A DNA stretch of 64,000 nt from Nematostella vectensis (GCF_932526225.1 NC_064035.1:1983501-2047500); one strand, 5' to 3'. Counted from the first letter of the stretch, positions 47,601 to 60,400 are shown. The notes: generated by a model from the letters alone, not told the origin. Program-made: numbers and translations.

Positions 47601-50487
47601 CACGATCGCGCTCGGTGCTATGTAAGAGAGAAATAGTAACGCAAACGTATACCCTTGCCGGGCAGTGCTATCCATCCCTAGCACGCACAACGCCGGCTCG
47701 CAGATCGATTCAGGGCTCACGACGCTTGCCATAGCCGCAGGGATAGCCAAGATGACGCCCCATAACCACGAGAGGATCACAGTGGTACGCGCTGCGCGGC
47801 TCGAGAGGGCCCGCACCAGGTTAGGCTTGACTAGCGTAAGGCATCGATACAATGCGAGCTCAGCCAGGCTGTATGTCAAGACGGCTGTGCAGCACACAGG
47901 TACCGTGCTCAACAAGCGACACATTACTCCGCCTAGGGGCCATGACGAGTACCACTGCGCGTAGAATAATACCGGGTAAGATAGCGTTAGTAGCAACTCA
48001 GTAATGACCAGGTTTAGCACTAGTGAGTACGTGAGAGGAAGACGTCCGCGATGCCTCCACATGACTCGCGCGACTGCAGTGTTACACAGAACGGACGCCA
48101 TCATGATGAGCGTCACCATTCCTGTGCGTAGGACACGCGACGCACCAGGCTCCATGTAGCCAACAGGGCACGCGAACGAGGAGTTGTTTGTCAACATCGC
48201 TTCTTGAGTCGTTACGTCTTGCGTTTCTGATTCGAGATGTTAATAGCTAAGTCTTTGCAAGTGGCGCGTTGTACGTCTCTTCGCCTTTTGCCTGCGTCTT
48301 ATACAATACCATTATTTCCATTATACTTATTTCAATACCAGCGCGGTGTGTCATTGGTGGCTTCATAACGCCACGTTTAAGCTTGGTTTGCGTGAGAATC
48401 CCTTGCCGCTCGGTTATGAATTGGATTTGTAAAAAGTGAAAGTATTTAGTTGAGTGGCGTAAGCACTAAGCGAAAGCGCTGAAAGGAAGAAATATGTTCA
48501 ATTATTTTACTCCGGAGATGCTTATTCCGCACGAGCGGAGTTATGACAAGGCTGTTGTTCTCTTCATTATTCACTGGGTATTGGTTTAGATGTGTGGTAG
48601 CTTGAAACTTATAGCAGTATTAATTGGATGCGTGGCTTAGAATTCCATGATCGCGTGACGCGGTGACTAACCACCCATTTATCTGATCGCGTGATGCATA
48701 TGACGGTATTTTCTGTTACCAATGATGATATGATAGCCGGTCCCAGACCATTCTTAATTGGTCACGACGTTCACGAGAGCCACTCAGGGGCTGAGCCAGG
48801 ATTTCTCTAAGCACTGGCTCGCCTAATCACGCAAACACTTTTAACATTTTAACTCGTAGCTGGAACAAGCGAACACCTAATGGCTTCAAGAGTATAAAGG
48901 CTGTAAAAGTATTTGTTTCCCGTTTTTTCCCCAAAGATCTAAAACGCTATTCAGTCTTCATTTTCGCCGTGCGTTGCAATCGCTGATGAGTCCACTTGAG
49001 AAGACGGTGCTCTTTGAAAAAGCACACACCATGCTGTGAATTTATGAAATTTTAACTTTTAATTAGTGACATAAGTTAGTATTTTACAAAACTGTGGTTC
49101 GAAAAAGTGGAAATAATTAAATCGATAGAGTTTGATTTGAACTTGAGAAGACGGTGCTCTTTGAAAAAGCACACACCATGCCGTGAATTTATGAAATTTT
49201 AACTTTTAATTAGTGACAAGTATTTTACAAAACTGTGGATCGAAAAAGTGGAAATAATTAAATCGTTAGAGTTTGATTTGATTGCATTTTTTTCATTCTA
49301 TTAGCTAGAATCTTTTTTTGGAATTTCTATGAGGCTTCGATTAAGAACCATTGCGTTATTTCCTTGACGATTTTTACACTTCACAAAACTATGGGGTTCT
49401 TCCCCATTGGGGCAATGTGCTAATTGTTTTCAAAAATTACAAAATTAAAAAAAATAATTTTCGCGATCGTTTTTGTCTCTAGAAAATTCCTAAAATGATA
49501 AAAACAATCTTATTGAGCACAACATATTCTGATATGAGGGGTTGTTTTTGTCAGGCGTTCCAGTATACTTACATCCGGGAGTTGCGCACGGACGAGACTT
49601 GCTTTGATGTCCATGAGAGCTTTCCTGGGGCAAAGGTGCACTTCTTCCCCTGCCACGAAATGAAAGGAAACCAAGAATTCCTTTTCACTGAGGTAGGAAG
49701 GCGGTGACTCCCAAGGATTCACCACATTGGGGTTGGGGTTACATGGTTAGAGGAGAATAGGCCCTTTGTCCTTATAGGCCTTTTTGAGTTTATCGTAAAA
49801 TAAAACTAAAAACTGCAAACATTTGCAACTAAGAAGTCACGTGACTTTTTGGATGGCAAACCCCGACACAACCTCCGCGCGCTCACTCGCGCTCCGATAT
49901 TTAGCGCTAAATTTCTTTGTGCATGCCCCTATTGTATCTCCATTAACTAGAGAACGGGCCAAATTTTCTACCCTGCTGTTCGTGACGTTTGGCACATAAT
50001 TGTCTTGATCCGTATTGCGTGACAAGATTGTTTTGTTTTTGTTTTAAATATTAAAAACTCGTCATTAAAAATACTGCATTTTTGATACTTTAGAAGTTTG
50101 ATAAGTCTGTTTCCATGGTAGGGTGGCTTGACTTATAGCGTGATTCAAACGGACATCTACTGAAATAGAGAGCTTATCAGTAGAGGGACTGAAAGCCTGT
50201 GATAACACGTCACGCCAGTCAGATCAACGGATCGCTGTAGTTCACTTCAGATTCCAGTCACTTCAATGTTTTCGTTTATTTGAAACCCTTCATTTGAATT
50301 TCAGGACAAGCACATCAAACACCCAGTCTCTGGCCAATGTATGTCTGTCAGTAACAACCAAGATTATCCAATCATGGAGCGATGTGCCAACACACCTGAC
50401 CAAATATGGGAATTGCAGCTTTCCGACATGTCTTTCGTGCCTCCTTTGTACAGAAAATTTCAGAGTGGACCGATTAGCGATTCTTAA
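41669..50487 (+). CDS. GALNT10-like: Polypeptide N-acetylgalactosaminyltransferase, GALNT10 type, complete
   Basis: Starts mucin-type O-glycosylation in the Golgi by moving GalNAc from UDP-GalNAc to Ser/Thr. Eight exons: 41669-42012, 43147-43313, 43635-44007, 44495-44612, 45228-45548, 46482-46577, 49555-49692 and 50305-50487. All phases agree and give 579 residues, the usual family length. Type II membrane anchor at about 8-27. Catalytic GT27 domain: [18 protein letters not shown], the metal-binding DAH (218-220), [20 protein letters not shown] and [11 protein letters not shown] (from 324). The ricin-type lectin domain spans about 442-579 ([19 protein letters not shown]). [10 protein letters not shown] with [11 protein letters not shown], and CKSFKW, point to the GALNT10/pgant6 branch. 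Intron 6 contains an antisense GPCR gene. Confidence 0.93.
42321..42565. mobile_element. ~245-bp MITE in GALNT10-like intron 1
   Basis: CCTATTT, eight diverged bases, then GTTGTCAGTGCAAA at the left is mirrored by TTTGCACTGACAAC ... AAATAGG at the right, and inner arms GGCAAATGG match as well. No coding capacity. Target duplication not resolved. Confidence 0.65.
42640..42850 (+). mobile_element. Probable tRNA-derived SINE
   Basis: GGTGGTAGCTCACTGGTACA (42654 onward) resembles a pol III A box (TGGCNNAGTGG) and GGTTCAAGCCT at 42706 a B box (GGTTCRANYCC), about 36 nt apart, as in tRNA-derived SINE heads. A full tRNA cloverleaf is not evident. The 3' end is uncertain and there is no clear poly(A) tail. 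It sits in intron 1 of the GALNT10-like gene. Confidence 0.55.
44171..44283. mobile_element. 113-bp foldback element in GALNT10-like intron 3
   Basis: AGGGGTAGCGATGGGTA at the left end is matched inverted by TACCCATCACTACCCCT at the right. The inner part has complementary GAGAC/GTCTC and AAATTTCG-type words. It is a small non-coding hairpin insertion. Confidence 0.6.
44424..44494 (+). repeat. Diverged duplicate of GALNT10-like exon 4 start, with its own acceptor
   Basis: A second acceptor (TATTCTACCAG) lies about 71 bp before the exon 4 acceptor (TTGTCTCTCAG). The 30 bases after it (ATCCCGACTAATGGCAGGGG ...TTATTTCC) resemble the true exon start (ATCACCAGTAATGGCTGGAG). The frame is open straight through and would add 23-24 residues ([14 protein letters not shown]...) ahead of [10 protein letters not shown]. 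The family has no such insert at this point, so it looks like a duplicated acceptor, or possibly an alternative 3' splice site. Confidence 0.45.
45691..46083. mobile_element. ~390-bp MITE with ~50-bp inverted ends in GALNT10-like intron 5
   Basis: AAGTATCTCAGTTACTTGCT, then TGAATTAGCCGATGGAAATG at the left is repeated inverted at the right end (CATTTCCATCGGCTAATTCA, then AGCGAGTAACCAAGATATT). The arms are about 50 bp with few mismatches. No ORF of interest inside. Confidence 0.75.
47100..48197 (-). CDS. Orphan class A GPCR, single exon, nested antisense in an intron
   Basis: 365 residues with seven hydrophobic segments: about 26-46, 58-80, 93-118, 138-158, 183-207, 283-307 and 322-345. Rhodopsin-family marks: N39 (1.50), Cys93 with Cys166 or Cys171 for the extracellular disulfide, R118 at 3.50, W146 (4.50), P195 (5.50) and HPIVVY (339-344) in place of NPxxY. 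Departures: E67 where Asp 2.50 is usual, YRC instead of DRY, and no CWxP in TM6 (ILCCLAY). NNSS near the N-terminus is a glycosylation site. A 70-residue basic/acidic third loop suggests G-protein or arrestin contacts. The ligand is unknown. It lies wholly inside intron 6 of the GALNT10-like gene on the opposite strand. Confidence 0.85.
   Translation of the reverse strand: MLTNNSSFACPVGYMEPGASRVLRTGMVTLIMMASVLCNTAVARVMWRHRGRLPLTYSLVLNLVITELLLTLSYPVLFYAQWYSSWPLGGVMCRLLSTVPVCCTAVLTYSLAELALYRCLTLVKPNLVRALSSRAARTTVILSWLWGVILAIPAAMASVVSPESICEPALCVLGMDSTARQGYTFALLFLSYIAPSAIVITAYATAACHTTPQELCDEPTSPQARGEEEELNRADQAVPLPSPKRNVNRTIGHLPPAPLDVVVTKRRKRNIIWCPVSEWELELMQVVLTLVFVYILCCLAYVVVMVVEAQEVPWYQAWPYRRVATMYAWLLQCLPSALHPIVVYWTMCKTSNQRTKDILMCTFTY
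48995..49281. repeat. ~147-bp tandem duplication in GALNT10-like intron 6
   Basis: CTTGAGAAGACGGTGCTCTT begins copies at 48995 and 49142. The copies share nearly everything up to GAGTTTGATTTGA, apart from a short deletion in the second (GTGACAAG for GTGACATAAGTTAG). Non-coding. Confidence 0.9.
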
Positions 50488-51470
50488 AATTTCAAAAATA
50501 TTATAGCATAAACATATATATTATAGTATATTTTACTACTATGCTAAACAGTATTTACATTTGTAATCTAGGAAATTCTTTACAAAATATTTCAAAGATT
50601 CAAAGAACCTTTTCAGATAGATGTTTGTATCTCAGGCTTCAGGCTTTACTGTAATTGACTAGCTTTGAGTCAACTTCTTTACGGGGACTCCGGGACTAGC
50701 ACAAAATAGAGAACTTAATAAATTAATTTGGTAATTCTTTGTGTTTATTTATTATTCGGTGGTGTTAGAAGTCACGACCATATAACGCCTCGTTACGAGT
50801 CCGTGGGCCTTCTTCCGAGTGTGACGTGATGCCTGGCAACGGCAAGCAACGAGGGCTTTAAATGATATTTCCCTACCCAAAATCTCCTATGCTTTTATTT
50901 TCTTATAGATAGGATACTGTATAAATTCACCGTAGCCTTAAAACCATGGTAAAAATAATAGATCGATGGGAGTTTCTTTCACAGTCGTTGGCAGCTTATT
51001 ATTGTAGGCCTCTATTCATTTATTACGTACAAGCATCAATAACAATAAAGGAATTTGAAATTCAGCACTGGGCCTAGCTAAATTTAGTTTTAGTTTTTTT
51101 TAGGAGTTTTAGGTTTTTTTAGATATATATAAATGGGCACAAACGGTAAATTGCGCATTTCTTAAGCGAACTGTTGAATTAGTCTCGCTAGATAAATTAG
51201 CTCTTTTCTAGAAACCATTAGTCTTTCCCCCTGACGTAAATATATTCATTCTTTAGGGTCATTAAAAATTCATATGAGGCGAGATTTGCATAACACGGCT
51301 AAAAGTGTTTCACATTGTGTATGCATTTATCTGACGTTCGGCAAGGAAAATTATAGTGATACGCAGTTTTTAAGCAAACACTTCCCAATGTAGTTTAACT
51401 GCCTTAAAAAAGGCCAAACAATTATTTTCGTTTTTAAGAAGAAGCAGGTGGATTTCAAATTGTTTCATTC
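50488..51470. other. Intergenic between GALNT10-like gene and CUB-Ig channel gene
   Basis: About 1 kb of AT-rich sequence without supported ORFs, tandem repeats or strong inverted repeats. It should contain the GALNT10-like polyadenylation site (AATAAA-like words near 50717-50725 are on neither a clear transcript end nor alone) and the channel promoter. Confidence 0.35.
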
Positions 51471-54400
51471 ATGAAAGAACAAACTGACTGGCGAAGTCTT
51501 TTTCAGAAGGTTAGCGATTCTTGCTAATGGTGTTGCAACTATTTTGGATTTGGAGTGATTGTGGTTAATTTTCGTTGCAGGCTTGTGTGTTTTTATTTCT
51601 ACTGGTGCCCTGTGTGTGTAGTGTTGAGCTAAAAACTACTCCTAAAGGTACGTATACGAGGGAATAAGAATAGTCTGCTCGATGGAGGACTTGCGAACCC
51701 CACACCTGTCGCGATAGAGAAAATCCGGGTAAATTATCGTAAAACCGTGTGTTAGTAAATAATACTCACTTAAATTCGTAAAACAATAAATACGAGGACA
51801 CAAGTTTGTAAATGTCCTTTGTGATGATTCAGTAGAAGCAACTTCTCGTGGGTATATCCGTACAACTTCGGAAATACTGTTTTTGGACAAACCTGTTTTG
51901 ATGTTTATCAAGTCAAGTCGCCAAGTTAGCCGATTGAAGAAAGCTCGCAAGGATCGAAAAAACGCAGTCCAAGAGAGTCGGCCTTGTAAACCCATGAGCA
52001 AATCTAGGATTTAGGAATAGATTGGTACAGATCAAAACACTCTACATACTTTTATTATCTTTTTAGGAGGCTTTTTGACGCGTTTGCATTTTCCGAGGCG
52101 ACAGATCAGACCCAATGTAATGATTTTGTTTTCTTGAGAATTAAATTTATTTTATTTCTAGTACAAGTAGCAATACTAAATAGAGAACCAGTTCAAAACT
52201 GGGTATATCCAGCATTTAAAGGTTATATTTTTCAAATCCCCCTTCTTAATTGTCAAAGTGTGCGTTATAATATTGACCAAAGCCTTATCAATTCTAGTTT
52301 CCGGCTTGTTGTTATGTTCTGTCGATATTATTTCATTTTCTTTTTACACTATCTAACATTGCCTATATCGTGCGGTCAAATAGGCGTTCTTTAAATCTGG
52401 CCACAGCTTGTTTTTTTTGCAATAGAATCTGATGAAACCTTGGTGTCTAGAACAAGCGGCAATTACGATGCTAAGGCGCTGAATAAATAGAGCCATATTG
52501 ACGGCGGCTTTTGGGGAAATCAAACTCGTTTCCTACTGGCTAGCTGTTAGAAAGGAATTCCAAAACAGGTGCCGTCTTGAATCGATTCCGTTATTTTTGG
52601 ATGAGCTGGAACCTCTTCTTCATATAAACTTCGTACGAATAAAATTTATATTTAAAAGCAGCCTATGAGCATTGTTTGTAGCTATGAACGAAGCAATCAT
52701 CTTTTTAACCAATTGACCCTAATTTTTTTAACTGACAAAGAATTACAGACCGGAAACCTATACCTCTCCCTATTTTAAGTTTCTTACAACTCATTTTTTA
52801 AATCGCCTTTATTTTTCTTGTTGTCAAAGTGGACGATGAAGTTTTTCGGGTCCGTAGAAGATCATTCGCGGAAATTGGAAATCCGGGGGGGGGGGGGGGG
52901 GGGGTTCGCCGGAACGCCCAGGGATTTCCAGAGGGGAGGGGTGTAAAATACCCTTTTTCCTTAACAGTTACTGTATTTATTTTTTTCCAGGGGGTTGGAA
53001 ATTCCAGAGGGTGGGGGGGTCATACCTCCGACCCTCTCAATAGTGGGGTATGGATATTCTCTGGAACTACACGATATAAGCGAAATCGTGCAGATTTTAC
53101 AAGTTTTTGCATTGTTAATCATATTTTAAGTCCAAGCGCATGAGCATGGCATTATCCCAAACCGAGGGTCCTACTGTTCGTAAATCCTTCATATATGGTT
53201 AACTAAAGTAATGATTAGTGTTAGAGTTATGGTTAGGGTAAGGGACATTATAGTGAACGAATGACCTACCGAGCTATTCGTAAATCCTTCATATATGGTT
53301 AACTAAAGTAATGATTAGTGTTAGAGTTATGGTTAAGGTAAGGGACATTATAGTGAACGAATGACCTACCGAGCTATTCGTAAATCCTTCATATATGGTT
53401 AACTAAAGTAATGATTAGTGTTAGAGTTATGGTTAGGGTAAGGGACATTATAGTGAACGAATGACCTACTGAGCTATTCGTAAATCCTTCATATATGGTT
53501 AACTAAAGTAATGATTAGTGTTAGAGTTATGGTTAGGGTTAGGGACATTATAGTGAACGAATGACCTACCGAGCTATTCGTAAATCCTTCATATATGGTT
53601 AACTAAAGTAATGATTAGGGTTAGAGTTATGGTTAGGGTTAGGGACATTATAGTGAACGAGCTATTCGTTAATTCAGCATTCCAACTACAAACAAGGTAA
53701 TCAAATTGTTTATGTATTTACCTTCAGAATGCCCGAACATCACTAAGACGAATGAGGTGGAAGGGAAGTTCCATTCGCCGGGTGGGGCTGGAGGCTACCC
53801 TAATAACTCGGACTGCCTGTGGCAGATCCAAGCGTCACTCGCTGCCACCGTACAGATCATCTTTGAGGACTTCGACTTAGAACTGAGCAAAACATGCTTC
53901 CATTACGATTCAGTCAAGGTATTTATATGTTTACATTACTGTAGCATATTCATGAATAATATTGGGGCTATTTACTCTATAATACTATATTGGCGAGATT
54001 TATAATTACATATTGACCAACACGACAGGAGCAAAAAATGGCAAATTGTAAGGTCGTGTTAGCCTATATTCGCTTGATTATTTGCATAGATGTTCCTTGT
54101 GTAATATAAAACAAAATAAGCTTTATTGTTTTTTGGTAAATAATCCGTTCTTGAGATATTGCAAATTGTAAGACTCTTGCTTGTCTGAAATTGCCCAATT
54201 TGGGCGAAATTGCTACTTTTTTCATGATTTATGGCAACTTTGCTCAATCATATCTCAAGAACGGATCATCTACCAAAAAAAACACTAAAGCTTATTTTGT
54301 TTTATATTATGCAAGGAACCTCTAGGCAAAATGTAACCTAACACAACCTTACAATTTTAATTTTGCCATTTTTTGCTCCTGTCGTCCAACACTCAATAAT

Positions 54401-57400
54401 GCTATATTATGAACTCCATAATAATACTAGCCTGTATACAGACCGTAATTCCTCTGTTTACAAACCACATAAAAATATATTGGCAAGATTTATAATTGCA
54501 TATTGGCCAACTCCATTATACTATTGGCATACCCTTAAGAATATCCCTGCGTTCTGATTGGTTAAATAGCTTCTTCGAATGATGGTACCACTATCATTTT
54601 TGCAGCCAATTTCCACAAAAATATAGTATAATGAAAAGAAGACTGGTGAAACTAAAGTCACTAAGAGAATTAGAAAGATATAGCAAATTAGAAAGATATA
54701 GCACAAAACTCGTTGAAGACTCTGCTACACAATGATATCACGTTGACTCGTATCTGTATGGTCTAGGTAACTCAGAACTGCGGCGGATCTTGGGTGGACG
54801 TCGATCAAGACGCTTACTGTGGTAACCGAACCCGATTTAACGTAACGTCGTCCTGCGGATGGGTGAGGATCCGCTTCAAGTCGGACGAGTCTATCACCGG
54901 CCGGGGGTTTAACGCCACTTACAGGATCATCCGGGACAGGAGTGAGTACCTATACCACGCCCTACTGATAAAAGGGAAACGTGAAGTCCCTAGCAAGCAG
55001 TGATAGCATTCATGTCGCTGTTTGCACAACACTGTTGTCAAGCGAGTGATATCTAAAGAATAGTGTTTCTATCATTGCCAAGTGTTTCGACTCCGTTGTC
55101 ATTAACCCCGTGACACCGTGTTGGGAGGTGAGGTCGCTGGGGAGAAGAAGTGGGAGATACTACTTCCCCCCCCCTTATTTTTTCTCGTACCTAGTCCCCT
55201 CATCGCGCGTATTACTCCGAGAACTGAAACTCCGGGTGTCTTTTATATGACGTCTGCGAAGAAGGGTCACTGAAACGAGCCGTCCAATTTTGCGATCTAA
55301 TTTGACTGTCCAATCGCTGACTCAAAAGAGGGATATAATTCCGTGCGTACTTTTACTATTTATAAACAACACTTTACCATATCATTGATGATCAAGCTCA
55401 TTCCCCTCAGTTTTCCCTTCTTTTTTCTTTGTTTAATCGATTAATCAAACTTTATCTTCGCTAACAGAGCCGCCTGTGATCACGTGTCTCGGCCCCGACT
55501 GTAACAAGACGCAGCACGAGATCGCCGAGAGTGATGTTCGCCTGGACTGCGTGGCGGAGGGTTACCCCTTGCCCATAGTGGAGTGGAGTAGGGTCGGGGG
55601 GGTCATGCCGAACTACCGTCAGCTGTCTAATGGCAGTGTGGTGCTCAAGCAGGTCAAGATGACCGACACTGGCGTGTACCAGTGCCAGGCCAATAATTCG
55701 CAGGGAGGAGACATCGACCGGCTCAGCCTTCACGTAGCAGGTAAGTAACACGTGACTTGTCATGGCGTGACGTCTTGTGCTGCCTTCACGTGGTAATTAA
55801 GGAGCACGGGACTTGTCGTGGCGTAACGTCACGTGGCAGGTAAGTAACACGTGACTTGTCGTGGCGTAACGTCACGTGGCAGGTAAGTAACACGTGACTT
55901 GTCGTGGCGTAACGTCACGTGGCAGGTAAGTAACCCGGGACTTGTCGTGGCGTAACGTTTTGTGCTGTGGTATTCTTGTGGTTTTTATTTTTTAATATAC
56001 TAAAGGCGACTCTTCTAATGATGACTTTGGTTTGATTTAAATATTGAAATATCATACCTTTATCCATAGACCATCCATACTTTAGCAATTTAATAGAGAG
56101 TTATGATGGCACGGGATTTTAAAGTTATTGACTTGGTGTGGTTTTCCTTCTCAAAGTTCTAAGGAAAACAAAATATAGCTGATGCTTTATGAGACATCTG
56201 ACTCCTTGCAAGTTATTTTAAAATAACTTGCAAGGAGTCAGATGAAGAATGGTGGTAAAACATAGATGGAAAGAGTAAAGCAACGTGTAGACATGTGGTG
56301 GACATATGGTGCTGCTGCGCCGATTTGTTTTCGCAGTTGTTTCTTATATTGTTTTATCAAGTCGATGCGATGTTTGTTTTTTTCTAGAAAAATGCACCTG
56401 CCCCAAGCGCATCCTGACGAACTGGTATGAGCTTCCGCCGTACACACGCACGGACGCGGCCAGGAAGGAGAACAGCCTTTTCCGTGTCCTCATCCGTACG
56501 ATCTTCCAGACTTGCTGCGGAAACTGCACCGGCGGGCACGGTCCCTCTGAGATCATCTTTGATGGCGCGAACTCCACCAAAATGTCCTTCATTGAAACCA
56601 GAAAGGAAGAAAACCTCAACCAGAAGGATACCATTTCCTTCCCTATCCCTGGTAACGCCGATGACACCACGTACCAGAACACCCTACGCTTCCTTCCGCT
56701 CGTCACGTCCCCTGGCATCGCGTTTGTCGTGGTGAATGACGAGCCGGGAACCTCTGCGAACGCCGTCTTCACATCTGTGCTGGGTGGATGGCCCGTACTT
56801 GTGCTGACGCTTATTATGGCGCTGCTATCTGGAATGATCATGTGGGCTCTGGTGAGTACTGCATGCCCGCCTTTTAAGTAATCGTGAGTGTCTCGGCATT
56901 GATCGTTAGTGTCTCGGCATTGATCGTGAGTGTCGCGGCATTGATCGTGAGTGTCGCGGAATTGATCGTGAGTGTCTCTGCATTGATCGTGAGTGTCTCG
57001 GCATTGATCGTGAGTGTCTCGGCATTGATCGTGAGTGTCTCGGCATTGATCGTGAGTGTCGCGGCATTGATCGTGAGTGTCGCAGCATTGATCGTGAGTG
57101 TCGCGGCATTGATCGTGAGTGTCGCGGCATTGATCGTGAGTGTCGCGGCATTGATCGTGAGTGTCCCGGCATTGATCGTGAGTGTCTCGGCATTAATCGC
57201 GAGTGTCTCGGCATTGATCGTGAGTGTCGCGGCATTGATCGTGAGTGTCGCGGAATTGATCGTGAGTGTCTCTGCATTGATCGTGAGTGTCTCGGCATTG
57301 ATCGTGAGTGTCGCGGCATTGATCGTGAGTGTCGCGGCATTTATCGTGAGTGTCGCGGCATTGATCGTGAGTGTCTCTGCATTGATCGTGAGTGTCGCGG

Positions 57401-60400
57401 CATTGATCGTGAGTGTCGCAGCATTGATCGTGAGTGTCGCTGCATTGATGTGAGTGTCTCGCATTGATCGTGAGTGTCGCGGCATTGATCGTGAGTGTCG
57501 CGGAATTGATCGTGAGTGTCTCTGCATTGATCGTGAGTGTCTCGGCATTGATCGTGAGTGTCGCGGCATTGATCGTGAGTGTCGCGGCATTTATCGTGAG
57601 TGTCGCGGCATTGATCGTGAGTGTCTCTGCATTGATCGTGAGTGTCGCGGCATTGATCGTGAGTGTCGCAGCATTGATCGTGAGTGTCGCTGCATTGATG
57701 TGAGTGTCTCGCATTGATCGTGAGTGTCGCGGCATTGATCGTGAGTGTCGCGGAATTGATCGTGAGTGTCTCTGCATTGATCGTGAGTGTCTCGGCATTG
57801 ATCGTGAGTGTCGCGGCATTGATCGTGAGTGTCGCGGCATTTATCGTGAGTGTCGCGGCATTGATCGTGAGTGTCTCTGCATTGATCGTGAGTGTCGCGG
57901 CATTGATCGTGAGTGTCGCAGCATTGATCGTGAGTGTCGCTGCATTGATGTGAGTGTCTCGCATTGATCGTGAGGGTCTCGGCATTGTTCATTAGTGCCC
58001 CAGCATTTATTGTGAGATGCCTAGGCATTGATTGATTGATCTCAGTATTGATCTTGCGCTTTACTTTGTAGGACACGTGGAACAATCCAGATGAGTTTCC
58101 GCGCTCGTTTATAAAAGGCAGCGGCGAGGGCTTCTGGTGGGCTTTTGTTACTATGACAACAGTCGGGTAAGTTGATTAGAATATGGATTAAATGATGGAG
58201 GCAGTGATAGTGTCGTAAGACACGATGATAATAATGATGATGACGGTGATAGTGACGTAAGACACGATGATAATAATGATGATGACGGTGATAGTGACGT
58301 AAGACACGATGATAATAATGATGAAGACGGTGATAGTGACGTAAGACACGATGATAATAATGATGATGACGGTGATAGTGACGTAAGACACGATGATAAT
58401 AATGATGATGACGGTGATAGTGACGTAAGACACGATGATAATAATGATGATGACGGTGATAGTGACGTAAGACACGATGAATATAATGATGAAGACGGTG
58501 ATAGTGACGTAAGACACGATGATAATAATGATGATGACGGTGATAGTGTCGTAAGACACGATGATAATAATGATGAAGACGGTGATAGTGACGTAAGACA
58601 CGATGAATATAATGATGAAGACGGTGATAGTGTCGTAAGACACGATGAATATAATGATGAAGACGGTGATAGTGACGTAAGACACGATGATAATAATGAT
58701 GAAGACGGTGATAGTGACGTAAGACACGATGAATATAATGATGAAGACGGTGATAGTGACGTAAGACACGATGATAATAATGATGAAGACGGTGATAGTG
58801 ACGTAAGACACGATGATAATAATGATGAAGACGGTGATAGTGACGTAAGACACGATGAATATAATGATGAAGACGGTGATAGTGACGTAAGACACGATGA
58901 TAATAATGATGATGACGGTGATAGTGACGTAAGACACGATGATAATAATGATGATGACGGTGATAGTGACGTAAGACACGATGATAATAATGATGAAGAC
59001 GGTGATAGTGACGTAAGACACGATGAATATAATGATGAAGACGGTGATAGTGACGTAAGACACGATGATAATAATGATGAAGACGGTGATAGTGACGTAA
59101 GACACGATGATAATAATGATGAAGACGGTGATAGTGACGTAAGACACGATGAATATAATGATGAAGACGGTGATAGTGACGTAAGACACGATGATAATAA
59201 TGATGATGACGGTGATAGTGACGTAAGACACGATGATAATAATGATGATGACGGTGATAGTGACGTAAGACACGATGATAATAATGATGAAGACGGTGAT
59301 AGTGTCGTAAGACACGATGAATATAATGATGAAGACGGTGATAGTGACGTAAGACACGATGATAATAATGAAGATGACGGTGATAGTGACGTAAGACACG
59401 ATGATAATAATGATGATGACGGTGATAGTGACGTAAGACACGATGATAATAATGATGATGACGGTGATAGTGACGTAAGACACGATGATAATAATGATGA
59501 TGACGGTGATAGTGACGTAAGACACGATGATAATAATGATGATGACGGTGATAGTGACGTAAGACACGATGATAATAATGATGATGACGGTGATAGTGAC
59601 GTAAGACACGATGATAATAATGATGATGACGGTGATAGTGACGTAAGACACGATGAATATAATGATGAAGACGGTGATAGTGACGTAAGACACGATGATA
59701 ATAATGATGATGACGGTGATAGTGACGTAAGACACGATGATAATAATGATGATGACGGTGATAGTGACGTAAGACACGATGAATATAATGATGAAGACGG
59801 TGATAGTGACGTAAGACACGATGATAATAATGATGATGACGGTGATAGTGTCGTAAGACACGATGATAATAATGATGAAGACGGTGATAGTGACGTAAGA
59901 AACGATGAATATAATGATGAAGACGGTGATAGTGTCGTAAGACACGATGAATATAATGATGAAGACGGTGATAGTGACGTAAGACACGATGATAATAATG
60001 ATGAAGACGGTGATAGTGACGTAAGACACGATGATAATAATGATGAAGACGGTGATAGTGACGTAAGACACGATGAATATAATGATGAAGACGGTGATAG
60101 TGACGTAAGACACGATGATAATAATGATGAAGACGGTGATAGTGACGTAAGACACGATGATAATAATGATGAAGACGGTGATAGTGACGTAAGACACGAT
60201 GAATATAATGATGAAGACGGTGATAGTGACGTAAGACACGATGATAATAATGATGAAGACGGTGATAGTGACGTAAGACACGATGATAATAATGATGAAG
60301 ACGGTGATAGTGACGTAAGACACGATGATAATAATGATGAAGACGGTGATAGTGACGTAAGACACGATGATAATAATGATGAAGACGGTGATAGTGTCGT

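Noticed and set aside
51642..52001. 119-codon minus-strand ORF
   Set aside because: No domain, no splice support, lies in intron 2 of the channel gene; probably chance.
56874..58085. Long ORFs on both strands (up to 238 codons)
   Set aside because: A 21-bp satellite keeps several frames open; no start context, domain or splice logic.
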